Below, piece after piece: positions 17,282 through 25,272 of a stretch of DNA of 64,000 nucleotides. The position numbers were made by a program, and so were the translations under genes. Below the pieces are notes generated by a model. It ran no database searches, had not been told where the DNA came from, and saw only the letters and a list, made by a program, of their open reading frames with translations. How positions within the stretch are numbered: position 1 is the stretch's first letter; every line of letters starts with the position of its first letter. The DNA is taken from the NCBI GenBank assembly GCA_947169115.1, contig CAMVOK010000005.1, positions 62,001 through 126,000 of the forward strand, read 5' to 3'. This stretch comes from an uncultured Prevotellaceae bacterium (lineage in GTDB: Bacteria; Bacteroidota; Bacteroidia; Bacteroidales; Bacteroidaceae).

Positions 17282-17809
17282 GTGAAAAGATTCATTCAGA
17301 AGATATTGCGTCGTTTGCTCTCTCCTGTGCGCTGGAATTATCGGAAACGTAATGGTGTGCGGGGTAACGAGGAGCGTAAGGAGATTCCCAATCGTATCTT
17401 GCTGGGATTGGCCCGCGATATGATTCGTGAGGGGCATACGGCAACCATATCGGTGAAGGGTTATAGTATGCGCCCTTTCCTGGAGCACCAGCGTGACTGT
17501 GTGATTCTGGATGCGCCCAGGGATTTGAAAGTAGGAGATGCGGTGTTGGCGGAGACGGTGCCTGACCACTATGTGTTGCACCGTATTATCGCCATCCAGG
17601 GAGATGAAATCACACTGATGGGTGATGGGAATATACGCGGAACGGAACATTGTCAGCGGAAGAATGTGGCAGGTTTGGTAACCCATTACCTGCGTCCGGG
17701 ACGAACATTGCTGGCCGACGACCCAGTGCTGAAACGACGTATTCGTCTGTGGCGGAAGCTGTTGCCGATAAGGCGTTATCTGCTTTTTGTCTATAAGGCA
17801 ATTGTGTGA
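17282..17809 (+). CDS. S24/S26-family peptidase, signal-peptidase-like
   Basis: This 175-residue protein has the S26 serine motif VKGYSMRPFL (Ser62). The second motif is VLHRIIAIQGD, where His takes the place usually held by the general-base Lys of bacterial type I signal peptidases, as in ER/archaeal-type enzymes. It is followed by LMGDGNIRGTEH. The basic N terminus has no clear membrane helix, although a hydrophobic C-terminal helix (YLLFVYKAIV) is possible. The start is GTG immediately after repeat copy C; no ATG alternative keeps the motif. It lies between the HprK-like and PqqD-like genes, so processing of a small peptide is a reasonable but unproven role. Confidence 0.75.
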   Translation: MKRFIQKILRRLLSPVRWNYRKRNGVRGNEERKEIPNRILLGLARDMIREGHTATISVKGYSMRPFLEHQRDCVILDAPRDLKVGDAVLAETVPDHYVLHRIIAIQGDEITLMGDGNIRGTEHCQRKNVAGLVTHYLRPGRTLLADDPVLKRRIRLWRKLLPIRRYLLFVYKAIV

Positions 17810-17812
17810 TAG

Positions 17813-18127
17813 AGGGTGAGAAGTGAGAAGTGAGAAGTGAGAAGAGAGAGGTGAGAAGAATTAGAGTTTAAGAGTTTAAGTGTTTAAGAGTTTTAAGTGT
17901 TTAAGGCTTTCTCCCTCCCCAGGGAGGGCCGGGGTGGGCCTTAGAGTTTAAGAGTTTAAGAGGTTTAAGTGTTTAAGGCTTTCTCCCTCCCCAGGGAGGG
18001 CCGGAGTGGGCCTTAGAGTTAAGTGTTTAAGGCTTTCTCCCTCCCCAGGGAGGGCCGGGGTGGGCCTTAGAGGTTTAGGAAGACAAGTTGCAAAAGTGAC
18101 CTCTCTCTTCTCTCTTCTCACTTCTCA
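17813..18127. repeat. Modular intergenic repeat composite, copy D
   Basis: The 375-base gap 17810-18184 contains only this composite and a short aaatggtaaatg tract. It has the GTGAGAAG tract, AGAGTTTAAG units and the CCCTCCCC hairpin module three times in a row (near 17905, 17983 and 18032). It ends with the GCAAAAGTGACCTCTCTCTT tract that matches copy A in inverted orientation. Confidence 0.85.
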
Positions 18128-18184
18128 CAAAAAATGGCTAAATGGTAAATGCGAGATGGTAAATGTTTAAATGGTAAATAAGAG

Positions 18185-18451
18185 ATGAAAATAAAAGAAG
18201 GTTTTGAGTTGCGTGATGTCTGTGGCGAGAGTGTGATTGTGGCCACAGGTAGGAAGAACATTGATTTTAGTAAGGTTATCAGTCTCAACGAGAGCGCATC
18301 GCTGATGTGGCGTGCGTTTGTTGGCCGGGACTTCGAAGTCGAAGATATGGTGAAGGTGCTGACTGATAATTACGAGGTTGACGACGAAACAGCCCGCAAG
18401 GATATTTCTGCCCTGATTGCCCAGTGGCGCGAAATCGGTCTGATGGATTAG
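18185..18451 (+). CDS. PqqD-family protein (RiPP recognition element-like)
   Basis: This 88-residue protein matches the PqqD fold: short beta strands (FELRDVCGESVIVATG), then the helical motif ISLNESASLMWRAFVGRDFEVEDMVKVLTDNYEVDDETARKD (quoted elements LNESASLMW and FEVEDMVKVL are the key ones). It ends in a helix IAQWREIGLMD. PqqD-like proteins bind leader peptides for modifying enzymes. No radical SAM or cyclase gene is adjacent. Its TAG overlaps by four bases the stop of the convergent T9SS Plug gene. Confidence 0.85.
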   Translation: MKIKEGFELRDVCGESVIVATGRKNIDFSKVISLNESASLMWRAFVGRDFEVEDMVKVLTDNYEVDDETARKDISALIAQWREIGLMD

Positions 18452-19683
18452 AGTCTGGTTGTCATTGAGCGGTAGCCTACCAGTTTGTCGTAGCGTCCGC
18501 CTTGTGGACGATGATAGACGAGGATGATGTATTCGTTCTCCGTTTCGTAGAAGTTGCCGTCGGGGGCTGCCCCGTTTTCCTGTAAATACATATAGTTGTA
18601 GTAGCCCTGTTTCAGATAGACGGCGGCTTCGTATTGTTTGGCCTCTTCGTTCCACTGCATGCGGCAGTCGGGGTCGGAGGTGCCATTGCTCCAATGGCCA
18701 TAAACATAGATGTCGCCACCGGGGAGCGGTCGGGGGCATTGGAGTGTAAAGTGAACCCAGATGTATTCGCTGGTGATGTTGTCTTCCCCGTCGTCGTCGT
18801 TGCGCATGATGAAACCACCGTTCCTGTCCTCGTCATAGACATAGTTGCGTGCCGGGCGGTCGGCGTATAGCGTGGCGTGGTAATAGGGTTCGTACCATCG
18901 CATGTTGTCGATGTTCATACCGGGTTTCTGTACGTCGAGAATCTCAAACTTATGGAACTCGTTGCCCGCGGGAAAGATGAGTGCCCGTTGGTAGGAAAAT
19001 TCAATGCCGTTGGATTTCTGTATGTTGGGTTTCAGGTCAACAACCTTGTTGTCTTGTCTGCGGTTTTGCATCACAACGGTGTGCAGTTCGCGCAGAGGGT
19101 CAACAACGCGGTTCGCCCCGTAGTTTACGGAATAGCTCACTTGTTGATGGCTTTCGTTGAAGTCGATGTCTGTGTTCCCGCTTATGGTGGCCATGATGTT
19201 CATGGAGGGCTCTACAATGCAAAATTCGGCTTGCAGCAGTGGTTCATCGCGGTCGTCGTCCTCGTAGATGGTCACCCGATAGTTGCCCGACAAGAGCAAT
19301 GAGGTCTCTGGGTTAGGCAATGCGAGGCGGTAGTGTGTGTAGAGTTGCGAGGTGTTGAATGAGTTTTCGTAGTCTTCGATGGGCTGGTCGTTGAATCCCG
19401 ACAGGAAGTCGCTCTCGAAAAGTCCCTCGGTAGGTGTCCAGTCGGCGTTGCAATGCTCTATGTGGTAGGTCAGGCGGTGGTAGTCGTGACTCATCTCGTC
19501 GAACTCAATCGTCAGGTGCTGGTGCTTGCCCATGGTGAGGATTGGCGGGGCAAGTTTGTTGCCGTCAACGCTTACCTGCAACGAACGGAAGTGTTCCGAA
19601 AAGGTGTAGCTTTGCTGGGCAAGGCTATAATTGAGGATGGAAAACTGAAGATTGAGGAGGAGAAGGACGACGAGGCGTTTCAT
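18448..19683 (-). CDS. T9SS Plug-type protein (DUF5103)
   Basis: This 411-residue exported protein belongs to DUF5103, the family that includes the Plug of the SprA/Sov translocon. Landmarks: SYTFSEHFRSLQVSV, HLTIEFDEMSHDYHRLTYHIEHCNADW, ESDFLSGFNDQPIEDYENSFNT and VHFTLQCPRPLPGGDIYVYGHW, matched in pieces. The signal peptide contains NLQFSILN, encoded by a dispersed attgaagattgaaaac-type repeat. Its ATG overlaps the TGA of the DUF1460 gene (ATGA). It fits the several T9SS-tailed proteins in the window. Confidence 0.85.
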   Translation of the reverse strand: MKRLVVLLLLNLQFSILNYSLAQQSYTFSEHFRSLQVSVDGNKLAPPILTMGKHQHLTIEFDEMSHDYHRLTYHIEHCNADWTPTEGLFESDFLSGFNDQPIEDYENSFNTSQLYTHYRLALPNPETSLLLSGNYRVTIYEDDDRDEPLLQAEFCIVEPSMNIMATISGNTDIDFNESHQQVSYSVNYGANRVVDPLRELHTVVMQNRRQDNKVVDLKPNIQKSNGIEFSYQRALIFPAGNEFHKFEILDVQKPGMNIDNMRWYEPYYHATLYADRPARNYVYDEDRNGGFIMRNDDDGEDNITSEYIWVHFTLQCPRPLPGGDIYVYGHWSNGTSDPDCRMQWNEEAKQYEAAVYLKQGYYNYMYLQENGAAPDGNFYETENEYIILVYHRPQGGRYDKLVGYRSMTTRL

Positions 19684-20558
19684 GGCTTAACTTCAATGAT
19701 TCTGATACCTAATTGTGATGGATGTTTCCCCATGTAGTCATAGAGTGTCATAGGTTCCGACACAACCTTCTTGTGTATTTGGCTGGCGTTGAGCAGGTGC
19801 AGGCGATTGTCCTCGCCCCAGACGGCAATGCCAATGTGCGAGGTGTCGAGTCCGTCCTTCCGGGTGACAATGGCCAGGATGTCGCCGTCCTGGATGAATC
19901 CGAGGCGGCTGGACTTTGTGCCATTTAACCGTGCGCGGGGAACGTAGGTCACAACTCTCCCTTCCGATTCACGCTCGTAGGAACGTATGATGGCCTGGGC
20001 CTTTGTGTCGTCTTTGAGCATGGGGTAGAAGTTGGGATGCTGGCTCATGTAGTGAAGGTCGAGCGTTTGCTTTTGGCTGAGGGCGGTAGGGATTGACCGT
20101 TCTGCTACGATGCCCAATCCTTCGTTGCTCGTAATCCATTGTGTGAAATAATGGTTGCGAGAGGGATAGCCATCGAGTCGCCCGTTGCGGTAACGAATGC
20201 GTGTCAGGTTCTGGCAATAGTCGGCATAGTGGGTGCTGCCTTGTTGGTGGGTCAAGGCAAGTGCCAGTGCGGTCTCCACAAAGGTGGTGCAGTCCAGTTC
20301 GTGCAGATTAACGACCAACTGCTCTGTTTTGTTTACTTCCAATGTCTGCCCGACGTATGGCGTACCGATGAATTGTCGGGCATACCACAGATGGAGTGGG
20401 GCAGTGGCTTCGCGCCGTCCCTGTTCCAGCAGACGCACAACGCGGAGGCTGTCGCTTTGAGCGTGTGCTGTGCCCAATTGAAGATTGAAAACTGAGAATT
20501 GAAGATTGAGGATGCCGATAAGTGCAACCAGTAACGAAAACATTCTTTTTGTATTCAT
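19680..20558 (-). CDS. DUF1460 N-acetylmuramoyl-L-alanine amidase-like protein
   Basis: This 292-residue exported protein has the DUF1460 signatures LDCTTFVETALALAL (candidate catalytic Cys) and YRNGRLDGYPSRNHYFTQWI. The C-terminal part has DTSHIGIAVWGEDNRLHLLNAS with a likely catalytic His. Members act as NlpC/P60-like cell-wall amidases. ATG 20558 is used because the longer frame starts with TTG inside the previous gene. The signal peptide includes NLQFSVFNLQ from the same repeat family that entered the Plug signal peptide. It sits between mtgA and the Plug gene. Confidence 0.82.
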   Translation of the reverse strand: MNTKRMFSLLVALIGILNLQFSVFNLQLGTAHAQSDSLRVVRLLEQGRREATAPLHLWYARQFIGTPYVGQTLEVNKTEQLVVNLHELDCTTFVETALALALTHQQGSTHYADYCQNLTRIRYRNGRLDGYPSRNHYFTQWITSNEGLGIVAERSIPTALSQKQTLDLHYMSQHPNFYPMLKDDTKAQAIIRSYERESEGRVVTYVPRARLNGTKSSRLGFIQDGDILAIVTRKDGLDTSHIGIAVWGEDNRLHLLNASQIHKKVVSEPMTLYDYMGKHPSQLGIRIIEVKP

Positions 20559-20569
20559 GGTTTCTGCCT

Positions 20570-21265
20570 TCAATCTTTATTCTTCATGGCCTTTTCCACA
20601 TAGCGCATTTGGTTGAGAATCCAGGTCTGCCGCCGTAGCATGTAGGAAGAAGGATTCTTGGAACTGAAGCGTAAGGGGTTGGGGAGTGTGGCCGCAATCA
20701 GGGCGCAATTGGCACGCGAGAGTTCTTTGGCCGGATAGCCGAAATGGAGTTGGGCTACAGCTTCAGCACCATAGATTCCGTCTCCCATTTCTATGGAGTT
20801 GAGATATACTTCCATGATGCGCTGTTTTCCCCAGCACAGTTCTATAAGTGCGGTAAAATATACTTCAAGTCCCTTGCGGAACCATCCGCCGCCGTTCCAT
20901 AGAAAGACATTCTTGGCTGTCTGTTGGCTGATGGTAGAAGCTCCGCGTTCCCGCTTTCCTTGCTGACGCTCCTTGATGGCATGACCAATCTCTGTGAAAT
21001 CGAAACCGTGGTGCTCCATGAAACGCTGGTCCTCGCTCGACATGACGGCAATAGGTAAGTCTTCCGACATTTCTGTGATGGGAACCCAGTGGTGGCGCAG
21101 TTTCAGCTTCTCTCCGTGGCTTACCTGTTGCACGCAACGAATAATCATCAAGGGCGTTACATAGACAGGACAATAGCGATAGATAAAAACAAAGAGGATT
21201 GTACTCCCAAAGAACAGGAGTACAATCCATTTCAGCAATTTCCGTATTTTACGAATGATATTCAA
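20570..21265 (-). CDS. mtgA: Monofunctional peptidoglycan glycosyltransferase MtgA (GT51)
   Basis: Polymerises lipid II into glycan strands at the inner membrane. It has one membrane helix (LLKWIVLLFFGSTILFVFIY) and the GT51 motifs SSEDQRFMEHHGFD (catalytic Glu), RERGASTISQQTAKNVFLW, KQRIMEVYLNSIEMG and GIYGAEAVAQLHF. No ATG precedes the membrane helix. The TTG at 21265 gives 231 residues, close to the usual length. The frame continues upstream to a TTG at 21370 through a heptanucleotide minisatellite that would encode LAPCSLH repeats. Which start is used is uncertain. First gene of an operon with DUF1460 and Plug genes. Confidence 0.88.
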   Translation of the reverse strand: MNIIRKIRKLLKWIVLLFFGSTILFVFIYRYCPVYVTPLMIIRCVQQVSHGEKLKLRHHWVPITEMSEDLPIAVMSSEDQRFMEHHGFDFTEIGHAIKERQQGKRERGASTISQQTAKNVFLWNGGGWFRKGLEVYFTALIELCWGKQRIMEVYLNSIEMGDGIYGAEAVAQLHFGYPAKELSRANCALIAATLPNPLRFSSKNPSSYMLRRQTWILNQMRYVEKAMKNKD

Positions 21266-21457
21266 GGTGCAAGGAGCAAGGTGCAAGGAGCAAGGTGCAA
21301 GGAGCAAGGTGCAAGGAGCAAGGAACAAGGAGCAAGGTGCAAGGTGCAAGGAGCAAGGTGCAAGGAACAAGGTGCAAGATGCAAGGTTTTAGGTGTAGGG
21401 TGCAAGGGATTTCTATCCAGTCAAAACCATATCTCTTGCTCCTTGCTCCTTGCTCCT
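21264..21457. repeat. Heptanucleotide minisatellite GGAGCAA/GGTGCAA
   Basis: About eighteen consecutive heptamers of the form GGWGCAA (variants GGAACAA, GATGCAA) run from 21266 to about 21390. A short inverted tract of TTGCTCC units lies at 21430-21457. The array overlaps the possible 5' end of mtgA. The same heptamer occurs inside the coding region at 28.9 kb. Confidence 0.9.
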
Positions 21458-21472
21458 TCCTTCTTATAATTC

Positions 21473-22201
21473 TTACTGCAACGTTCCAGCCTCAGCAGCC
21501 TTAATCATGGCCTCGCTGGCATAGAGGTAAACCTCAACACGGCGGCTGGCGTTTACGTTCTCTTTGCCGTTGGCGTCATAGATAAGGTAGTTGGGGTCTT
21601 CGCCGTAGCCAGTGGTGTCCTTGATCTGTTTGCTGGCTACACCGCAACTGCCAGTCAGGTAGTTGGTAACAGCCTGGGCACGGTTCTGGCTCAGGGTGAG
21701 GTTCGTAGCATCAGAACCGTCAGAGCTGGCGAAACCGCAGATGGAAACGTCACAGTCGGTATATACGTTCAGGACGTTGGCGGCAAACTTCTTCAGGGAG
21801 TTCTGGGCAGCAGGGGTCAGCGTGGACTTACCACCGGCAAACAGAATGCCATTGTCGAAGGTAACCTTCACAGCATCCAGACCGTTAGAGTCTGTGGTCT
21901 TCTCAACCTGAGCAGCCTCCAAAGCCTTGGCAGCAGCAGCGGCCTTGTCCATCTTACGACCGATCAGCGTACCTGTAGTGGCACCTACGGCAACACCAGC
22001 GGCAGCACCGATGATGGCCCCCTTCTTAGCACCCTTTGAACCACCTACGAGGTGACCAACAAGTGCACCTACGCCAGTACCGGCAGCACCACCGGCAGCA
22101 GTGCCAATCAGAGCACCCTTACCTGTGTTTGACATGCCACCACAACTCGAAAGAATCAGGGCGATGCTCATCGCACCTGCAAAAATTTTTGTTTTCTTCA
22201 T
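21473..22201 (-). CDS. OmpA-family lipoprotein with glycine zipper
   Basis: This 242-residue protein has a lipoprotein signal (lipobox LSSC, Cys20). A glycine-zipper segment follows (GALIGTAAGGAAGTGVGALV, and IIGAAAGVAVGATTGTLIG), about residues 25-85. The C-terminal OmpA-like peptidoglycan-binding domain is about 105-235 (FAGGKSTLTPAAQNSLKKFA, ICGFASSDGSDATNLTLSQNRAQAV, NASRRVEVYLYAS), resembling YiaD. It should tether the outer membrane to the wall. It is transcribed divergently from proS. Confidence 0.88.
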   Translation of the reverse strand: MKKTKIFAGAMSIALILSSCGGMSNTGKGALIGTAAGGAAGTGVGALVGHLVGGSKGAKKGAIIGAAAGVAVGATTGTLIGRKMDKAAAAAKALEAAQVEKTTDSNGLDAVKVTFDNGILFAGGKSTLTPAAQNSLKKFAANVLNVYTDCDVSICGFASSDGSDATNLTLSQNRAQAVTNYLTGSCGVASKQIKDTTGYGEDPNYLIYDANGKENVNASRRVEVYLYASEAMIKAAEAGTLQ

Positions 22202-22239
22202 ATTGTTTTGTTTTAATTAGGTTGGTAAAAATTCGGCTG

Positions 22240-22247
22240 CAAAGTTA
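22240..22247 (-). promoter_or_regulatory. -7 box of the OmpA-family lipoprotein gene
   Basis: TAACTTTG on the minus strand lies 39 bases before the ATG; no clean -33 TTTG. It is back to back with the proS promoter. Confidence 0.5.
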
Positions 22248-22290
22248 CAAATAAATTTTAATTTTGAATTTTTAATTTTGAATTATTTCG

Positions 22291-22298
22291 TATCTTTG
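22291..22298 (+). promoter_or_regulatory. -7 box of proS
   Basis: TATCTTTG matches TAnnTTTG, 31 bases upstream of the proS ATG. The -33 region is T-rich (TTTT at 22269-22272, 18-base spacer) rather than TTTG. Confidence 0.6.
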
Positions 22299-22329
22299 CA
22301 CGCAAATTAATATAATTTAAATTAGTTGT

Positions 22330-23811
22330 ATGGCAAAAGAACTTGATTTCCTCACCAAACGTAGTGAGGATTACTCGCGATGGTATAATGAACTTGTTGT
22401 GAAAGCAGACCTGGCAGAGCAGAGCGATGTACGCGGATGTATGGTCATAAAACCCTATGGATATGCAATTTGGGAGAAAATGCAGCGTCTTCTGGACGAC
22501 CGTTTCAAGGAGACGGGTGTGCAGAATGCTTACTTCCCCTTGCTCATCCCGAAATCGTTCCTCAGTCGTGAGGCCGAGCACGTGGAAGGTTTTGCCAAGG
22601 AATGTGCCGTGGTGACCCACTATCGCCTGAAGACAAATGATACCCACGATGGCGTGGTTGTTGACCCAGCCGCAAAACTGGAGGAGGAACTTATCATTCG
22701 TCCCACCTCGGAAACCATCATCTGGAATACCTTTAAGAACTGGATACATTCGTATCGTGACCTGCCTTTGGTGGTCAACCAGTGGTGTAACGTCATGCGT
22801 TGGGAGATGCGTACTCGCTTGTTTCTCCGCACCAGCGAATTCCTGTGGCAGGAGGGTCATACAGCCCATGCCACCCGTGAAGAGGCAGAAGAACGTGCAA
22901 AGATGATGCTTAAGGTCTATGCCGACTTTGCCGAGCAGGTGATGGCCGTGCCTGTTGTACAGGGCGTAAAGAGTGAGACGGAGCGTTTTGCCGGTGCTCT
23001 TGATACCTACACTATCGAAGCTATGATGCAGGATGGTAAGGCTCTGCAATCGGGTACAAGCCACTTCCTCGGCCAGAACTTCGGCAAGGCATTCGAGGTA
23101 CAGTTCCTCAACAAGGAGAACAAACCCGAATATGCCTGGGCAACCTCTTGGGGAGTGTCAACCCGTCTGATGGGTGCTCTCATCATGACCCACTCAGACG
23201 ACAATGGTCTTGTGTTGCCTCCCAAGTTGGCTCCCACGCAGGTGGTTATCATCCCCATTGGCGGAAAGCCCGAACAGGTTGCTGCCGTGGATGCAGCCGT
23301 GGCTCCCGTCATCGAGCAGCTCAGGCAAATGGGCATCAGCGTGAAGTATGACAATGCCGACAATCGTCGTCCTGGCTTCAAGTTTGCCGACTATGAGTTG
23401 AAGGGTGTGCCCGTGCGCCTCGTACTGGGTGCCCGTGACTTGGAGAACGGCACGGTGGAGGTTATGCGCCGCGATACCTTGGAGAAAGAGACACGTCCGT
23501 TCGAGGGAATTGCCGAATATGTACGTACGCTGCTTGATGATATTCAGCAGAACATCTTCCAGAAGGCCAAGACCTACCGCGATGCCCACATCTATGAGTG
23601 CGACAACTACGAAGAGTTCAAGGCTCGTGTTAAGGATGGCGGTTTCTTCCTCTGTCATTGGGATGGCACTGCCGAGACCGAGGCCAAAATCAAGGAGGAC
23701 ACTCAGGCAACCATCCGTTGTGTGCCCTTCGGCTTCGAACAGACTCCAGGCGTTGATATGGTTAGTGGTAAGCCCAGTGTGGCAAGAGTATTGATAGCCC
23801 GGTCTTATTAA
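22330..23811 (+). CDS. proS: Prolyl-tRNA synthetase (archaeal/short type)
   Basis: Charges tRNA-Pro with proline in the cytoplasm. The protein has 493 residues and is of the type without the bacterial insertion domain. Class II landmarks: [65 protein letters not shown] with [12 protein letters not shown], and [14 protein letters not shown]. The anticodon-binding domain (QVVIIPIGG ... [11 protein letters not shown]) and the C-terminal Zn-type domain follow, ending in RSY. The following permease starts one base after the stop. Confidence 0.97.
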   Translation: MAKELDFLTKRSEDYSRWYNELVVKADLAEQSDVRGCMVIKPYGYAIWEKMQRLLDDRFKETGVQNAYFPLLIPKSFLSREAEHVEGFAKECAVVTHYRLKTNDTHDGVVVDPAAKLEEELIIRPTSETIIWNTFKNWIHSYRDLPLVVNQWCNVMRWEMRTRLFLRTSEFLWQEGHTAHATREEAEERAKMMLKVYADFAEQVMAVPVVQGVKSETERFAGALDTYTIEAMMQDGKALQSGTSHFLGQNFGKAFEVQFLNKENKPEYAWATSWGVSTRLMGALIMTHSDDNGLVLPPKLAPTQVVIIPIGGKPEQVAAVDAAVAPVIEQLRQMGISVKYDNADNRRPGFKFADYELKGVPVRLVLGARDLENGTVEVMRRDTLEKETRPFEGIAEYVRTLLDDIQQNIFQKAKTYRDAHIYECDNYEEFKARVKDGGFFLCHWDGTAETEAKIKEDTQATIRCVPFGFEQTPGVDMVSGKPSVARVLIARSY

Positions 23812-23812
23812 T

Positions 23813-25081
23813 ATGAAGCATTCTCCTTGGCACTGGGTTCCCAGCCTTTTTGCTGCTGAGGAGATACCTGCGAGCATTGTCACTTACGTGGCTGTGCTTA
23901 TGTTCCTGCAAACCGACACAACACCTGCAATGGCTACGTGCTATTGTGGGTTTCTTTTTATACCTTGGGTGTTGAAGTCGTTCCTGCGCTCTCATGTTCG
24001 TCGTATTGGTTTGTTTCGTCGTCAGATACAGTGGCTTGAACTTTGCATTGTGGGCGTGTTGATGGGGCTGGCGTTCGTTTTCCTTCGTCGTATCCTCAGT
24101 CTTACTCTCCCGCTTTCTCTTTTCCTGGTTCTTTTTGTCCTTTCCTTGCTGACGGCGTGGCACGAACTGGCTGCTCGCATGTACTACGAACGTATGTTGC
24201 GATCTCGTGAGCAACGCTTCTATAATACTCCTAAGATACTGGCTTCGCAGTCGGCCGTAGTGCTCACATACGGGATGCTTATCATGTTGGTGGGTGCTTT
24301 GCAGGTTATCTTCCGTCGCATACCCCGCTCGTGGAACGAAGGGTGCTATCTGGTGGCAGGTGTCTTTCTTTTGTTTACACTTTATCACCTGTTCGCTCTC
24401 CGTCGTCCTTCGGTCAGAGATGCCCGCCAGTTGGGTTCGCCCATCGATGCCGTTCGCGACGAGATACGTGTCATTGACCGCATCCGCCACAAGGCACACT
24501 GGTTCCCCTATGTCGTAGGTCTTACACTTTTGCTGCTGCCCCAGAGTCTTATGTTCTACAGCCGTGTACTCTTTCTCTATATGTCGAAAGCAGAGGGGGG
24601 GATGGGATGCACTATTCAGGAGATAGGCTTTGCCCAAGGAACGATTGGGGTTATAGCTTTCAGCATTGGTCTGCTGTTAGGGCGACAGCTTCTGCATTGG
24701 ATAGATATACGACGCGTATTCTGGTGGTTGGCAGTGGCCCTGGGTCTTTCTCCCATAGTATATCTGATGATGACTTTCGAGCCTCCCTCTTCTCTGATGG
24801 TGCTATCCGCGGCCACATTCCAGGCACAGTTTTTCTTCGGTTTCGGTCTCAATGTTGTTCGTTACTTCGTTCGTTACATCAGTGGTGAGCGTTACCGTAA
24901 CACGATAAATGTGCTTTACATCCCCCTTGTCGCTACCGTCATGCTACCTGCTATGGCTGCATCGGGGTGGCTGGCCACCCTTCTGGGCTTCCGTCTGTTC
25001 TTCCTTCTCGATGTGCTCACCGCCCCAATAGCCTGGCTATACCTCTATCTGAAGATAAGGCCCACCCTGACCCTAATTTAA
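23813..25081 (+). CDS. MFS permease, AmpG-like
   Basis: This 422-residue membrane protein has about twelve hydrophobic segments. It opens with HWVPSLFAAEEIPASIVTYV, the AmpG-like pattern shared with the permease 190 bases downstream (WIPSLYFAEALPYMAVM), so the two are paralogues. FIPWVLKSFL matches the first cytoplasmic loop region. AmpG-like proteins import muropeptides or anhydro-MurNAc sugars, but the substrate here is not known. It begins one base after proS, so the genes are probably co-transcribed. Confidence 0.8.
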   Translation: MKHSPWHWVPSLFAAEEIPASIVTYVAVLMFLQTDTTPAMATCYCGFLFIPWVLKSFLRSHVRRIGLFRRQIQWLELCIVGVLMGLAFVFLRRILSLTLPLSLFLVLFVLSLLTAWHELAARMYYERMLRSREQRFYNTPKILASQSAVVLTYGMLIMLVGALQVIFRRIPRSWNEGCYLVAGVFLLFTLYHLFALRRPSVRDARQLGSPIDAVRDEIRVIDRIRHKAHWFPYVVGLTLLLLPQSLMFYSRVLFLYMSKAEGGMGCTIQEIGFAQGTIGVIAFSIGLLLGRQLLHWIDIRRVFWWLAVALGLSPIVYLMMTFEPPSSLMVLSAATFQAQFFFGFGLNVVRYFVRYISGERYRNTINVLYIPLVATVMLPAMAASGWLATLLGFRLFFLLDVLTAPIAWLYLYLKIRPTLTLI

Positions 25082-25272
25082 TGCATAATTCATAATGCAT
25101 AATGCATAATAAGGCTGCGCACTTGCCATTGAACATTGAGCATTGAACATTGAACATTGAACATTGAGCATTGAGTTACCTCTAAACTTCTAAACCTCTA
25201 AACCTCTAAATCCCTAAACCTCTAAACTTTTAACTCTTCACTCTTAACTTTTAACTTTTAACTCTTCACTTT
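25082..25272. repeat. AT-rich repeat composite, left copy flanking the second permease
   Basis: The gap between the permease genes consists of ATGCATAATT units, then TTGAACATTGAGCA units, CCTCTAAA units and TTTTAACTCTTCAC units. The same modules occur in inverted order and orientation after the next gene (26581-26735), sharing for example GCACTTGCCATTGAACATTG. Confidence 0.85.

Noticed and set aside
5520..18127. Insertion sequence remnants as source of the composites
   Set aside because: No transposase fragments or target duplications; modules are simple repeats and hairpins.
21264..21457. CRISPR-like array
   Set aside because: Units are adjacent heptamers with no spacers; it is a minisatellite.
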